DNA of 64,000 bases from Australimonas brisbanensis (GTDB taxonomy: Bacteria; Chloroflexota; Dehalococcoidia; Lucifugimonadales; Australimonadaceae): positions 124,001 through 188,000 of the forward strand of contig JAYQTA010000002.1 of assembly GCA_038147155.1 (NCBI GenBank). The letters run 5' to 3'. A program made the translations under genes and the position numbers. Below, one piece after another: positions 57,850-64,000 of this stretch. Each line of letters opens with the position of its first letter. Position 1 is the stretch's first letter. Under the pieces are notes generated by a model, which saw nothing but the letters and a program-made list of their open reading frames with translations, ran no database searches and had not been told where the DNA came from.

Positions 57850-57967
57850 GGTGTCACCTCGTTGAGGATGGGGCGGCCCACCAGGAGCGGCGTCCGCGGT
57901 GTTGGGTGGGATCAGTGCACGCCCGGCAGGGCCGGAGCCCCTCCGGGCGTGCTGATGGTGCGCTGCG

Positions 57968-60370
57968 CTACTGGCAGGCCTCGCACATCTCGGGGTTCTC
58001 CAGCGAGCAGGCGACGGCGTCCGCGTCGGAGTATTCCTTCTCGGCTGCGGCTGCCGTGAGCGTGGTGGTCTGGAGGATCCGGGTGGCGGGCCGGGAGCGC
58101 AGGTAGTAGGTGGTCTTGAGGCCCGACTTCCATGCGTACATGTACATGGAGGAGAGCTTGCCGATGTTGGGCGAGGCCATGAACAGGTTCAGCGACTGGG
58201 ACTGGTCGATGAAGGGCCCACGGGCCAGCGCCATGTCGATGAGCGCCTTCTGGGGCAGTTCCCAGGCGGTCTGGTAGAGGCGACGCATGTCCTCGGGCAG
58301 CTCGCCCAGGTGCTGCACCGAGCCCTCACCTGCCTTGATCTGGTTGCGGATGGCCTCGTTCCACAGTCCCCGCTCCTTCAGCTCGCCCACCAGGTAGTTG
58401 TTGATCTGGATGAACTCACCGGAGAGCGTCTCGCGCTTGAACAGGTTGGAGACCTGGGGCTCGATGCACTCGTAGGCGCCGCAGATGGAGGCGATGGTGG
58501 CCGTGGGGGCGATGGCGATGAGCAGGGAGTTGCGCAGTCCGTGCTCCTTGATGGACTCGCGCAGCTCCTCCCAGCCCTCGCGCTCCGGCTTCACGCCCCA
58601 CAGGTCGAACTGCAGGTCGCCCTGGGCCGCGCGGGTGTCCGCGAAGGTCTCGTGGGCACCGTGCTCCTTGGCCAGTTCGTTGGAGGTCTTCAGCGCCCAG
58701 TAGTAGACCTCCTCCTGGATGCGTCCGCCGACGGCGCACGCATCCTCGGAGTCGAAGGGCAGGCGCAGCTTGAACAGCACGTCCTGCAGGCCCATGACGC
58801 CCAGGCCCACGGGCCGCCACTTGGAGTTGGAGAAGGCGGAGGCGCCGGTGGGGTAGTAGTTGATGTCCACCACGCGGTCCAGGAAGCGCACGGCGGTCTG
58901 GACGACCTGGCCGATGCGCTCGTAGTCGATGCCGCCGTCCTTGACGAAGTGGCCCAGGTTCACCGAGCCCAGGTTGCACACGGCGGTCTCCTCCTGGTTG
59001 GTGACCTCCAGAATCTCCGTGCACAGGTTGGACAGGTGGATGACGTTCTCCGGCTTGAGCGTCTGGTTGGACTTGCGGTTGGAGGTGTCCTTGAAGGTCA
59101 TCCAGCCGTTCCCGGTCTGGGCCAGGGTGCGCATCATGCGGGAGTACAGCTCACGGGCCTGGACCTGGCGCTCGAACAGCCCCTCGGACTCGGCCTGCAG
59201 GTAGCGCCGCTCGAACTCCTCGCCGTAGGTGTCCACTAGGTCGGGCATCTTCTTGGGGTCGAAGAGCGACCAGGTGGCGTCCTCCTCCACGCGCTGCATG
59301 AACAGGTCCGGCACCCAGTTGGCCAGGTTCAGGTTGTGGGCGCGGCGGGCCTCATCGCCCGTGTTGTCACGCAGCTCGAGGAAGTCCTCGATGTCAGCGT
59401 GCCAGCTCTCCACGTACACGCAGGCGGCGCCCTTGCGCTTGCCACCCTGGTTCACCGCGGCAACGGACGAGTCCAGCGTCTTCAGCCACGGCACGATGCC
59501 GTTGGAGGAGCCGTTGGTGCCGCGGATCAGCGAACCCTGGGAGCGCACGCGCGAGAACGAGACGCCGATGCCCCCCGCGAACTTGGAGAGCTTAGCGATG
59601 TCCGTGTAGCGGTTGTAGATGGCCTCCAGGTCGTCCTCCGGGGAGTCCAGCAGGTAGCAGGAGGACATCTGCGGGTGGCGCGTGCCCGAGTTGAACAGGG
59701 TGGGGGAGGAGGGCATGTAGTCCAGCCGCGACATGAGCTGGTAGAGGTCGATGGCCTCGTTGGGGTTGGTGGCCAGGCCGCACGCCACGCGCAGGAAGAA
59801 GTGCTGCGGGGTCTCCAGGGAGAGGCGCGTGTCCGGGTGCTTGAGCAGGTAGCGGTCGTAGAGGGTACGGATGCCGAAGTACTCGAAGGCGCGGTTGCGC
59901 TCCGGGTCGATGGCGTCGTTGAGCTTGCGGGCGTTGGTGGTGACGAACTCCGCCACCGAGTCGTCGATCAGGCCCAGGGCGTGACCGGTCTTCACCGACT
60001 GGGAGAAGGAGTGGATGTCCTGGTTGGCCACTTCCTTGTCGATGAACACCGCCAGGAGGCGCGCAGCCAGCTTGGAGTACTGGGGCTCCTCGGCGATGAG
60101 GGAGGCTGCCGTGCGGATGGACAACTCGTCCAGCTCACGGGTGGTGGCCCCGTCGTACAGGCCCGAGATGGTGCGGGTGGCCACGCGCAGCGGGTCCACG
60201 TCGCCCAGTCCCCCAGCGGAGCGCTCCACCGCGCGGACGATCTTCATGACATCGGCGGTCTCCAGCGCACCGGAACGCTTGCGCACCCGCATGGCGGTGG
60301 CGCTGGCGGGCGTGGTCTCAACGGGCGTACCGCCCGTGATCTGGCCGTCGGTCTGCGGGATCGTCGTCAT
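57968..60370 (-). CDS. nrdA: Ribonucleotide reductase class I, alpha subunit
   Basis: 800-residue catalytic subunit. N-terminal ATP-cone: MRVRKRSGALETADVMKIVR to about residue 115, for dATP control. Active-site loop LSNLCTEILE near 449 with Asn, Cys and Glu; FNSGTRHPQMSSCYLLDS provides the redox Cys (C225-like); the C-terminal tail ends in MCEACQ, the CxxC shuttle to thioredoxin. NLGSVNLGH and the Tyr pair YLRSRPATRILQTT near the end continue the radical path to NrdB. AGGAGG lies 6 nt before the ATG. A promoter with an embedded dyad sits upstream. Confidence 0.95.
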   Translation of the reverse strand: MTTIPQTDGQITGGTPVETTPASATAMRVRKRSGALETADVMKIVRAVERSAGGLGDVDPLRVATRTISGLYDGATTRELDELSIRTAASLIAEEPQYSKLAARLLAVFIDKEVANQDIHSFSQSVKTGHALGLIDDSVAEFVTTNARKLNDAIDPERNRAFEYFGIRTLYDRYLLKHPDTRLSLETPQHFFLRVACGLATNPNEAIDLYQLMSRLDYMPSSPTLFNSGTRHPQMSSCYLLDSPEDDLEAIYNRYTDIAKLSKFAGGIGVSFSRVRSQGSLIRGTNGSSNGIVPWLKTLDSSVAAVNQGGKRKGAACVYVESWHADIEDFLELRDNTGDEARRAHNLNLANWVPDLFMQRVEEDATWSLFDPKKMPDLVDTYGEEFERRYLQAESEGLFERQVQARELYSRMMRTLAQTGNGWMTFKDTSNRKSNQTLKPENVIHLSNLCTEILEVTNQEETAVCNLGSVNLGHFVKDGGIDYERIGQVVQTAVRFLDRVVDINYYPTGASAFSNSKWRPVGLGVMGLQDVLFKLRLPFDSEDACAVGGRIQEEVYYWALKTSNELAKEHGAHETFADTRAAQGDLQFDLWGVKPEREGWEELRESIKEHGLRNSLLIAIAPTATIASICGAYECIEPQVSNLFKRETLSGEFIQINNYLVGELKERGLWNEAIRNQIKAGEGSVQHLGELPEDMRRLYQTAWELPQKALIDMALARGPFIDQSQSLNLFMASPNIGKLSSMYMYAWKSGLKTTYYLRSRPATRILQTTTLTAAAAEKEYSDADAVACSLENPEMCEACQ

Positions 60371-60474
60371 CGGTGCCTCCTGCTTCCTCGGGCCTCCACC
60401 TGGCTCGGGTGGCCCGCTTCCAGTTGCTCCGCCGGGGCCTCGGCAGGGCCCCGCACGGTTTCCAACGAGCGCCT

Positions 60475-60504
60475 AGTCTGGCACCCCACATGTTGGGGTG
60501 TCAA
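60475..60504 (-). promoter_or_regulatory. nrdA: nrdA promoter with a dyad in the spacer
   Basis: On the minus strand TTGACA (60504-60499) and CAGACT (60480-60475) are 18 nt apart. The spacer holds ACCCCA and TGGGGT arms around a 5-nt centre, a likely repressor site. NrdR would be the expected regulator, but the sequence is not a standard NrdR box. Confidence 0.45.
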
Positions 60505-60693
60505 TCACTATTTGCGCGATATCTAGTAGTTCTGGAGATGCCAGAAAGATGGGCAGCCATCATGCTAGAGCAACATGCGTCGGCCCCGCCAGCGGGAAGT
60601 GGCAGAGGGGCCAGCACGCAGAGTTCTCGACGGGGAGTGGGGCGCAGCCCCTAGAACGCCGACATGGCTGGGAGTATCCGGGCTAGGGGGTTC

Positions 60694-60738
60694 TTCTCCG
60701 CTCGCTGCGCTCGCTCGATTGAAGGGGGACACCCTTCC
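60694..60738 (-). repeat. Intergenic palindromic repeat, copy F
   Basis: Minus-orientation copy: GGAAGGGTGTCCCCCTTC, then AATCGAGCGAGCGCAGCGAG. On the plus strand it is followed by the perfect hairpin CCCGGC-GTA-GCCGGG (60745-60759). Confidence 0.65.
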
Positions 60739-60786
60739 ATCGAGCCCGGCGTAGCCGGGCGGGGACGTAGGCAGCCGGGAACCCCG

Positions 60787-62001
60787 CTAGCCCGCTGCGG
60801 GCTTTTCGAAGACGATATGCACGTCGCCCGTGGTATGGGTGCGGAAGCCAGCCTCGCAGGCGGCCAGGTAGTAGTCCCAGGTGAGGATGAAGAACTCGTC
60901 GTACCCCTGGGCACGCACCTCGTCGATGCGCTCCCAGAACCGCTCGCGCCAGCGGCGCAGCGTCTCCGCGTAGTCGAGTCCGATGTCCTCCACCGACCGC
61001 ACCACCAGCCCGGTATGGGCGTTGGCTCGCTCCATGGCGCCCACGGAGGGGAGGACCCCACCGGGGAAGATGTACTTCTGGATCCAGTTCACGCCCGTGC
61101 GCTGAGCCTCGAACCGTGCATCGGGTACGGTGATGACCTGCATGGCGAGGCGCCCGCCGGGCTTGAGCACGCGGGAGCAGGCGGTGAAGAACGTCTCGAA
61201 GAACTCGGCCCCCACCGCCTCGAACATCTCGATGGAGACGATGGCGTCGAACTGCCCGTCCACCTCACGGTAGTCCTGCAGGCGAACCTCCACCTGCTCA
61301 GAGAGGCCCGCAGCCTCCAGCCGCTGGCGGGCGAGCTTGGCCTGTTCGGTGGAGATGGTGAGGGTGGTGACCTGGGCCCCGAACTCCTGGGCGGTGAGGG
61401 TGGCCATGCCGCCCCAGCCGGTGCCGATCTCCAGTACCTGATCCCCCTGCTTGATACCGGCCAGGGTGGCCAGGCGCCGGTACTTGTTGCGCTGGGCCTC
61501 GGCCAGGTCCTGGCCGGGCTCGGCGAACAGGGCGGACGAGTAGGTCATGGTCTCGTCCAGCCAGAGGGCGAAGAAATCGTTGCCCAGGTCGTAGTGGGCG
61601 TGGATGTTGTGCTTGGAGCCGTCCACGGTGTTGGCGCGCGAGCGGTGCTGGCGCACGTTGCGCCAGCGGTTCAGCAGCTTGAGAGGGCCCCTGTTCAGGT
61701 CCACGGCGCGCCGGTTCACCAGGGCCAACTCCAGCAGCGCCACCAGGTCGGGTGAGGAGCAGTGGCCCTGCTGGTAGGCCTCACCGAAGCCGATCTCCCC
61801 GCCGAAGATGACCTTGGGGTAGAAGCCCTCATCGTGGATGCGCAGGATGGCGGCCGGGCCCGGCTGGCCCGAGTCAACGTGCTGCTGGCGCCCGTTGGGC
61901 AACTCCACGGTGAGACTGCCCAGCTTGATGCGGGAGATGGCGGCCAGGAAGGCACGCTTGGCCAGGCGGTTGGAGACCGCCGTTGGGATCAGACTGGGCA
62001 A
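60787..62001 (-). CDS. Cyclopropane-fatty-acyl-phospholipid synthase family methyltransferase
   Basis: 404-residue SAM-dependent lipid methyltransferase. An N-terminal lipid-binding domain (TVELPNGRQQHV to about 130) is followed by the SAM domain: YDLGNDFFALWLDETMTYS, VLEIGTGWGGMA (189-200), LTISTEQAKLARQR, and IVSIEMFEAVG. C-terminal HTGLVVRSVEDIG with LRRWRERFWE is typical. It adds a methylene or methyl group to an unsaturated acyl chain. TTG start 62001 is supported by GGAGG 6 nt upstream. The desaturase gene ends 15 nt before, so the enzyme may act on its product. Confidence 0.9.
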   Translation of the reverse strand: MPSLIPTAVSNRLAKRAFLAAISRIKLGSLTVELPNGRQQHVDSGQPGPAAILRIHDEGFYPKVIFGGEIGFGEAYQQGHCSSPDLVALLELALVNRRAVDLNRGPLKLLNRWRNVRQHRSRANTVDGSKHNIHAHYDLGNDFFALWLDETMTYSSALFAEPGQDLAEAQRNKYRRLATLAGIKQGDQVLEIGTGWGGMATLTAQEFGAQVTTLTISTEQAKLARQRLEAAGLSEQVEVRLQDYREVDGQFDAIVSIEMFEAVGAEFFETFFTACSRVLKPGGRLAMQVITVPDARFEAQRTGVNWIQKYIFPGGVLPSVGAMERANAHTGLVVRSVEDIGLDYAETLRRWRERFWERIDEVRAQGYDEFFILTWDYYLAACEAGFRTHTTGDVHIVFEKPAAG

Positions 62002-62016
62002 CGTGGGCCTCCGGGG

Positions 62017-63102
62017 CTAGGCGCTGGCTGGCGCCGAGGTGGTCTCGCCCGTGATCACCCGCAGGTCGATGCGGTCGGCCACGAAGGCGCGCATGCGCGA
62101 GCGCACGCGCTCGTACATCCCGCCGTGGTTGGCCTTCACGGGAAGCAGCCCCACCTTGTCCAGGATCGCCTCACCCATGAGCCCGTAGCCGGGGCCGCCA
62201 AGGGCGTTCAGCGTGCGCTGGACCAGCCGGGGCGAGAAGGGGCCGATGGGGTAGCCGCGCCGGACGGCGATGTCCATGAGCAATTGGCCGGTGCGCTTGA
62301 TCGTGCCCGCCATGTCCGCGAAGTTGCGGACCAGGTCTCGGCCAATCTGGCCGAAGTCCTGGTTCATCTCGTGCATCCACTCCAGCGCCCGCGTGCCGAA
62401 CTCGGGCACCAGGCGGGTGCCGGGCATCTGGAAGCCCAACACCGTCTTGGCCACCAGGGGCAGCAGCTCCGGGTTCTCCTCCACCTGCAGTGCCGCCATG
62501 TCGCGGTACCAGACGGTGTGGAGGGTCTCGCGCCGCTTGATCACGTTGGCGCAGTGAGCGGCGTAGGGTGCGGCGGGCTTGAGTAGCCCCGCGATGAGCC
62601 CGTGCCAGTTGTCGGTCAGGTACTCCTGGATCACGCCGTAGGTCGCCAGCTCCACGGGGGTGCGGCCGCAGCAGTGCTCGTAGGTCTTCTCCTGCGTCTC
62701 ACGCTGCTCGCGCTCGAGCTCCTCCTCGGTGAAGCCGAGGGTCTGGAGCATCAGTTGATAGGGGGTGGCGTGGGTGTGCTCGTCAGGAACCCACACCTGC
62801 TCATTGAAGCGGGCCAGCCAGGGGGCGTCGTAGTGCTCGGCCCCGTACTGGAACACCGCGGCGTAGGAGTCGGTGGCGCACTCGGTCAGCATCGCCAGCT
62901 TCAGGATACCCACCAGGTCGCTCTCGTCCATGCCCTCAGGCAACGTCGCGACGACCTTGCGCACGTCTATCTCGTCCGAGGCGGCGCGCATCTCGGCCAG
63001 GTCCGGCAGGACGCCGGGGCGGGCGACGATCTGGTCGACCAGGGCTTCGAGCTTGGGCGCAGCGGTCGGCGGAAGGTAGTACTCGCCAGTGGTGCGGCTC
63101 AT
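62017..63102 (-). CDS. Acyl-[acyl-carrier-protein] desaturase family protein
   Basis: 361-residue ferritin-like diiron protein of the stearoyl-ACP desaturase family (FA_desaturase_2). Ligands can be read: Glu74, Glu108 and His111 (DEHTHATPY), Glu160, Glu192 and His195 (ETLHTVWY), the two E-x2-H pairs of the family. ATG 63102 is preferred over the one 33 nt upstream, which is less supported by GAGGTG position. Introduces a double bond into ACP-bound acyl chains; needs ferredoxin. The next gene is the CFA-like methyltransferase. Confidence 0.87.
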   Translation of the reverse strand: MSRTTGEYYLPPTAAPKLEALVDQIVARPGVLPDLAEMRAASDEIDVRKVVATLPEGMDESDLVGILKLAMLTECATDSYAAVFQYGAEHYDAPWLARFNEQVWVPDEHTHATPYQLMLQTLGFTEEELEREQRETQEKTYEHCCGRTPVELATYGVIQEYLTDNWHGLIAGLLKPAAPYAAHCANVIKRRETLHTVWYRDMAALQVEENPELLPLVAKTVLGFQMPGTRLVPEFGTRALEWMHEMNQDFGQIGRDLVRNFADMAGTIKRTGQLLMDIAVRRGYPIGPFSPRLVQRTLNALGGPGYGLMGEAILDKVGLLPVKANHGGMYERVRSRMRAFVADRIDLRVITGETTSAPASA

Positions 63103-63292
63103 GATCAGGGCACCTCGTTTCGTATTCCAGCGCATCGATGCGCTTGGGCGGGAGAGGGGGCCGCGCTCCGGTGGGAGGCGGCCGGTCCTGACGTCCGACG
63201 GGCAGGGGCGCTGATGCGGGTTTCTCCTGTCCTCGCCCGCGCCTCATGCAGGAGCGGGGTACGAGACGCGCGAGGGCGCCTTGGGAACGAGC

Positions 63293-63856
63293 CTACGGAA
63301 TCGGCCTAGGCGTGTCAACGCGCACGGACACCGGCTCAGACGCATCCTGAGCGCCTGCATCCACAGTTCGTGGCGCCTCGATGAAGGTGAGCTCCACGCA
63401 GGGCATGCGATCGAGCAGGCGCGCGGCGATGGCGTAGGGCCCCCACCAGGGCAGGCGCAGCGCATGGTGGGCGCGCAGGAGCCCCACGGCGGCCAGCAGA
63501 ATCCACCCCTGCGGGCCCATGCGCCGTGCCCACCGGCCCACGAAGCGCAACAGAAGGGGCACGCGTTCACGACGCGCACGCAGCACCCGTGCCCGTACCG
63601 TTATGGCGTAGGTCGCCTGCTCCGTGGGTACCAGCACGTTCGCGTGTGGGTTGGCCGCCAGGTTCGCAACCCAGTCCCGCGCGCCGGGGTAGCCGGAGAG
63701 CACCAGGCGGTCAGCGCCGTCCCAGGCGAAGGTGGTCTCCACCATGCGTGATGCGCCCGTGCGCCGGCCCGTGTGGAGCGTGCGCACGGCGAACCCATCG
63801 CGCAGCGCGGCGCGCAGAGCGGGGGGCAGTGGTGCACTGGTGGGGCCGAGGCTCAC
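63293..63856 (-). CDS. DDN-like split-barrel oxidoreductase (possible F420-dependent)
   Basis: 187 residues of the nitroreductase/DUF385-like split beta-barrel group: TLHTGRRTGASRMVETTF, WVANLAANPHANVLVPT are family marks. A hydrophobic helix at about 120-140 (WILLAAVGLLRA) is unusual. Many members bind deazaflavin F420; other relatives bind FMN or none, so the cofactor is not certain. The GTG start at 63856 has CATACT exactly 6 nt upstream and no ribosome binding site, so a leaderless mRNA is likely. Separated from the desaturase by 190 nt. Confidence 0.75.
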   Translation of the reverse strand: MSLGPTSAPLPPALRAALRDGFAVRTLHTGRRTGASRMVETTFAWDGADRLVLSGYPGARDWVANLAANPHANVLVPTEQATYAITVRARVLRARRERVPLLLRFVGRWARRMGPQGWILLAAVGLLRAHHALRLPWWGPYAIAARLLDRMPCVELTFIEAPRTVDAGAQDASEPVSVRVDTPRPIP

Positions 63857-63862
63857 CCGGCC

Positions 63863-63868
63863 AGTATG
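63863..63868 (-). promoter_or_regulatory. -10 box of a probable leaderless transcript
   Basis: CATACT on the minus strand, 6 nt before the GTG at 63856. No Shine-Dalgarno lies in between. Confidence 0.4.
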
Positions 63869-63916
63869 GCACGCCTTCCTTATACAAGGAGAGGCGGGTT
63901 CGCGGGGGAAAGAAGT

Positions 63917-63946
63917 GGCCCCCCTCCAGGGGAGTGGAGGGGGGCC
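63917..63946. terminator. Strong hairpin near the window end
   Basis: Perfect 11-bp stem GGCCCCCCTCC / GGAGGGGGGCC with an 8-nt loop. It probably terminates a gene that lies beyond the window end and reads inward; the strand cannot be decided. Confidence 0.55.
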
Positions 63947-64000
63947 GGGGACAGGTTGATCCAGGGCCTGGCAGGAGATGGGGAAGGGGGATGGCCCAGG

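Larger units (their letters stand above)
60371..60786. other. 416-bp gene-free region between nrdA and the CFA-like gene
   Basis: From nrdA outward: leader (60371-60470), the nrdA promoter and dyad (60475-60504), a short AT-richer stretch with GCGCGATATCTAGTAGTTCT at 60514-60533 that resembles NrdR-bound sites in outline, then about 130 nt without recognised signals, then the repeat copy F with CCCGGC-GTA-GCCGGG at 60745-60759 and the hairpin AGCCCG-CTG-CGGGCT at the end of the next gene. No RNA gene or protein gene is seen. Confidence 0.6.

Noticed and set aside
60371..60786. Small RNA or tRNA gene in the nrdA-CFA gap
   Set aside because: No cloverleaf, no T-loop consensus; structures seen are the repeat hairpins.

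Overview
This is a gene-dense, high-GC bacterial chromosome segment with 58 recognisable protein genes, no RNA genes and no insertion sequence. Gene content points to Chloroflexota, most likely the Dehalococcoidia/SAR202 side. The pointers are lipoproteins with Thr-Pro rich linkers after the lipobox, an archaeal/Mbh-like Mrp antiporter operon, a stack of paralogous Rieske oxygenases with amidohydrolases, an acyl-ACP desaturase next to a CFA-type methyltransferase, and a possible F420-type oxidoreductase. The assignment is inference from gene content; no marker gene for placement is present.

Layout. 1-12714 (mostly +): 3' part of an MFS transporter, an Ldh-family dehydrogenase, a CARDB/HExxH lipoprotein, an alpha/beta hydrolase-fold protein lacking its catalytic residues, acetyl-CoA synthetase, a 2-hydroxyacid dehydrogenase, an aldo/keto reductase, a small orphan and DNA polymerase I. 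12711-21191: a hypothetical protein diverging from a ten-gene Mrp-type cation/proton antiporter operon in which every junction overlaps. 21449-27389: housekeeping genes (ychF, hemW, DUF1232, gpmA, xthA, usp, dienelactone hydrolase). 27462-41500 (all -): a 12-gene catabolic block with an EutA-like ATPase, two Gfo/Idh/MocA dehydrogenases, four Rieske oxygenases, a class II aldolase-family protein, an SDR, an amidohydrolase and a thiolase-DUF35 pair. 41683-48815: a second amidohydrolase, a ThDP enzyme, a ketopantoate reductase-like protein, a coiled-coil/zinc-ribbon gene interrupted by an amber codon, an aldo/keto reductase and a Pht5-like protein. 49041-53321: a fused TctA-TctB permease, its TctC binding lipoprotein and two HbpS/GlcG proteins. 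53461-63856: CheX, a Rid protein, alpha/beta hydrolase, malic enzyme, class I ribonucleotide reductase (nrdA-nrdB), CFA-like methyltransferase, acyl-ACP desaturase and a DDN-like split-barrel protein.

How it may work together. Rieske proteins (Pht3-like), Gfo/Idh/MocA dehydrogenases (Pht4 family), a class II aldolase fold protein (PhtC family), a Pht5-like protein, decarboxylase-type amidohydrolases and a tripartite tricarboxylate transporter together resemble a scattered phthalate-like aromatic acid uptake and degradation system. No reductase or ferredoxin for the oxygenases is encoded here.

Other signals. A family of intergenic palindromic repeats occurs at least six times. Several genes without a ribosome binding site have a -10 hexamer exactly 6 nt before the start codon, which suggests leaderless mRNAs. 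TAG ends 37 of 58 genes by my count. Two perfect palindromes with CCGG centres look like repressor operators.
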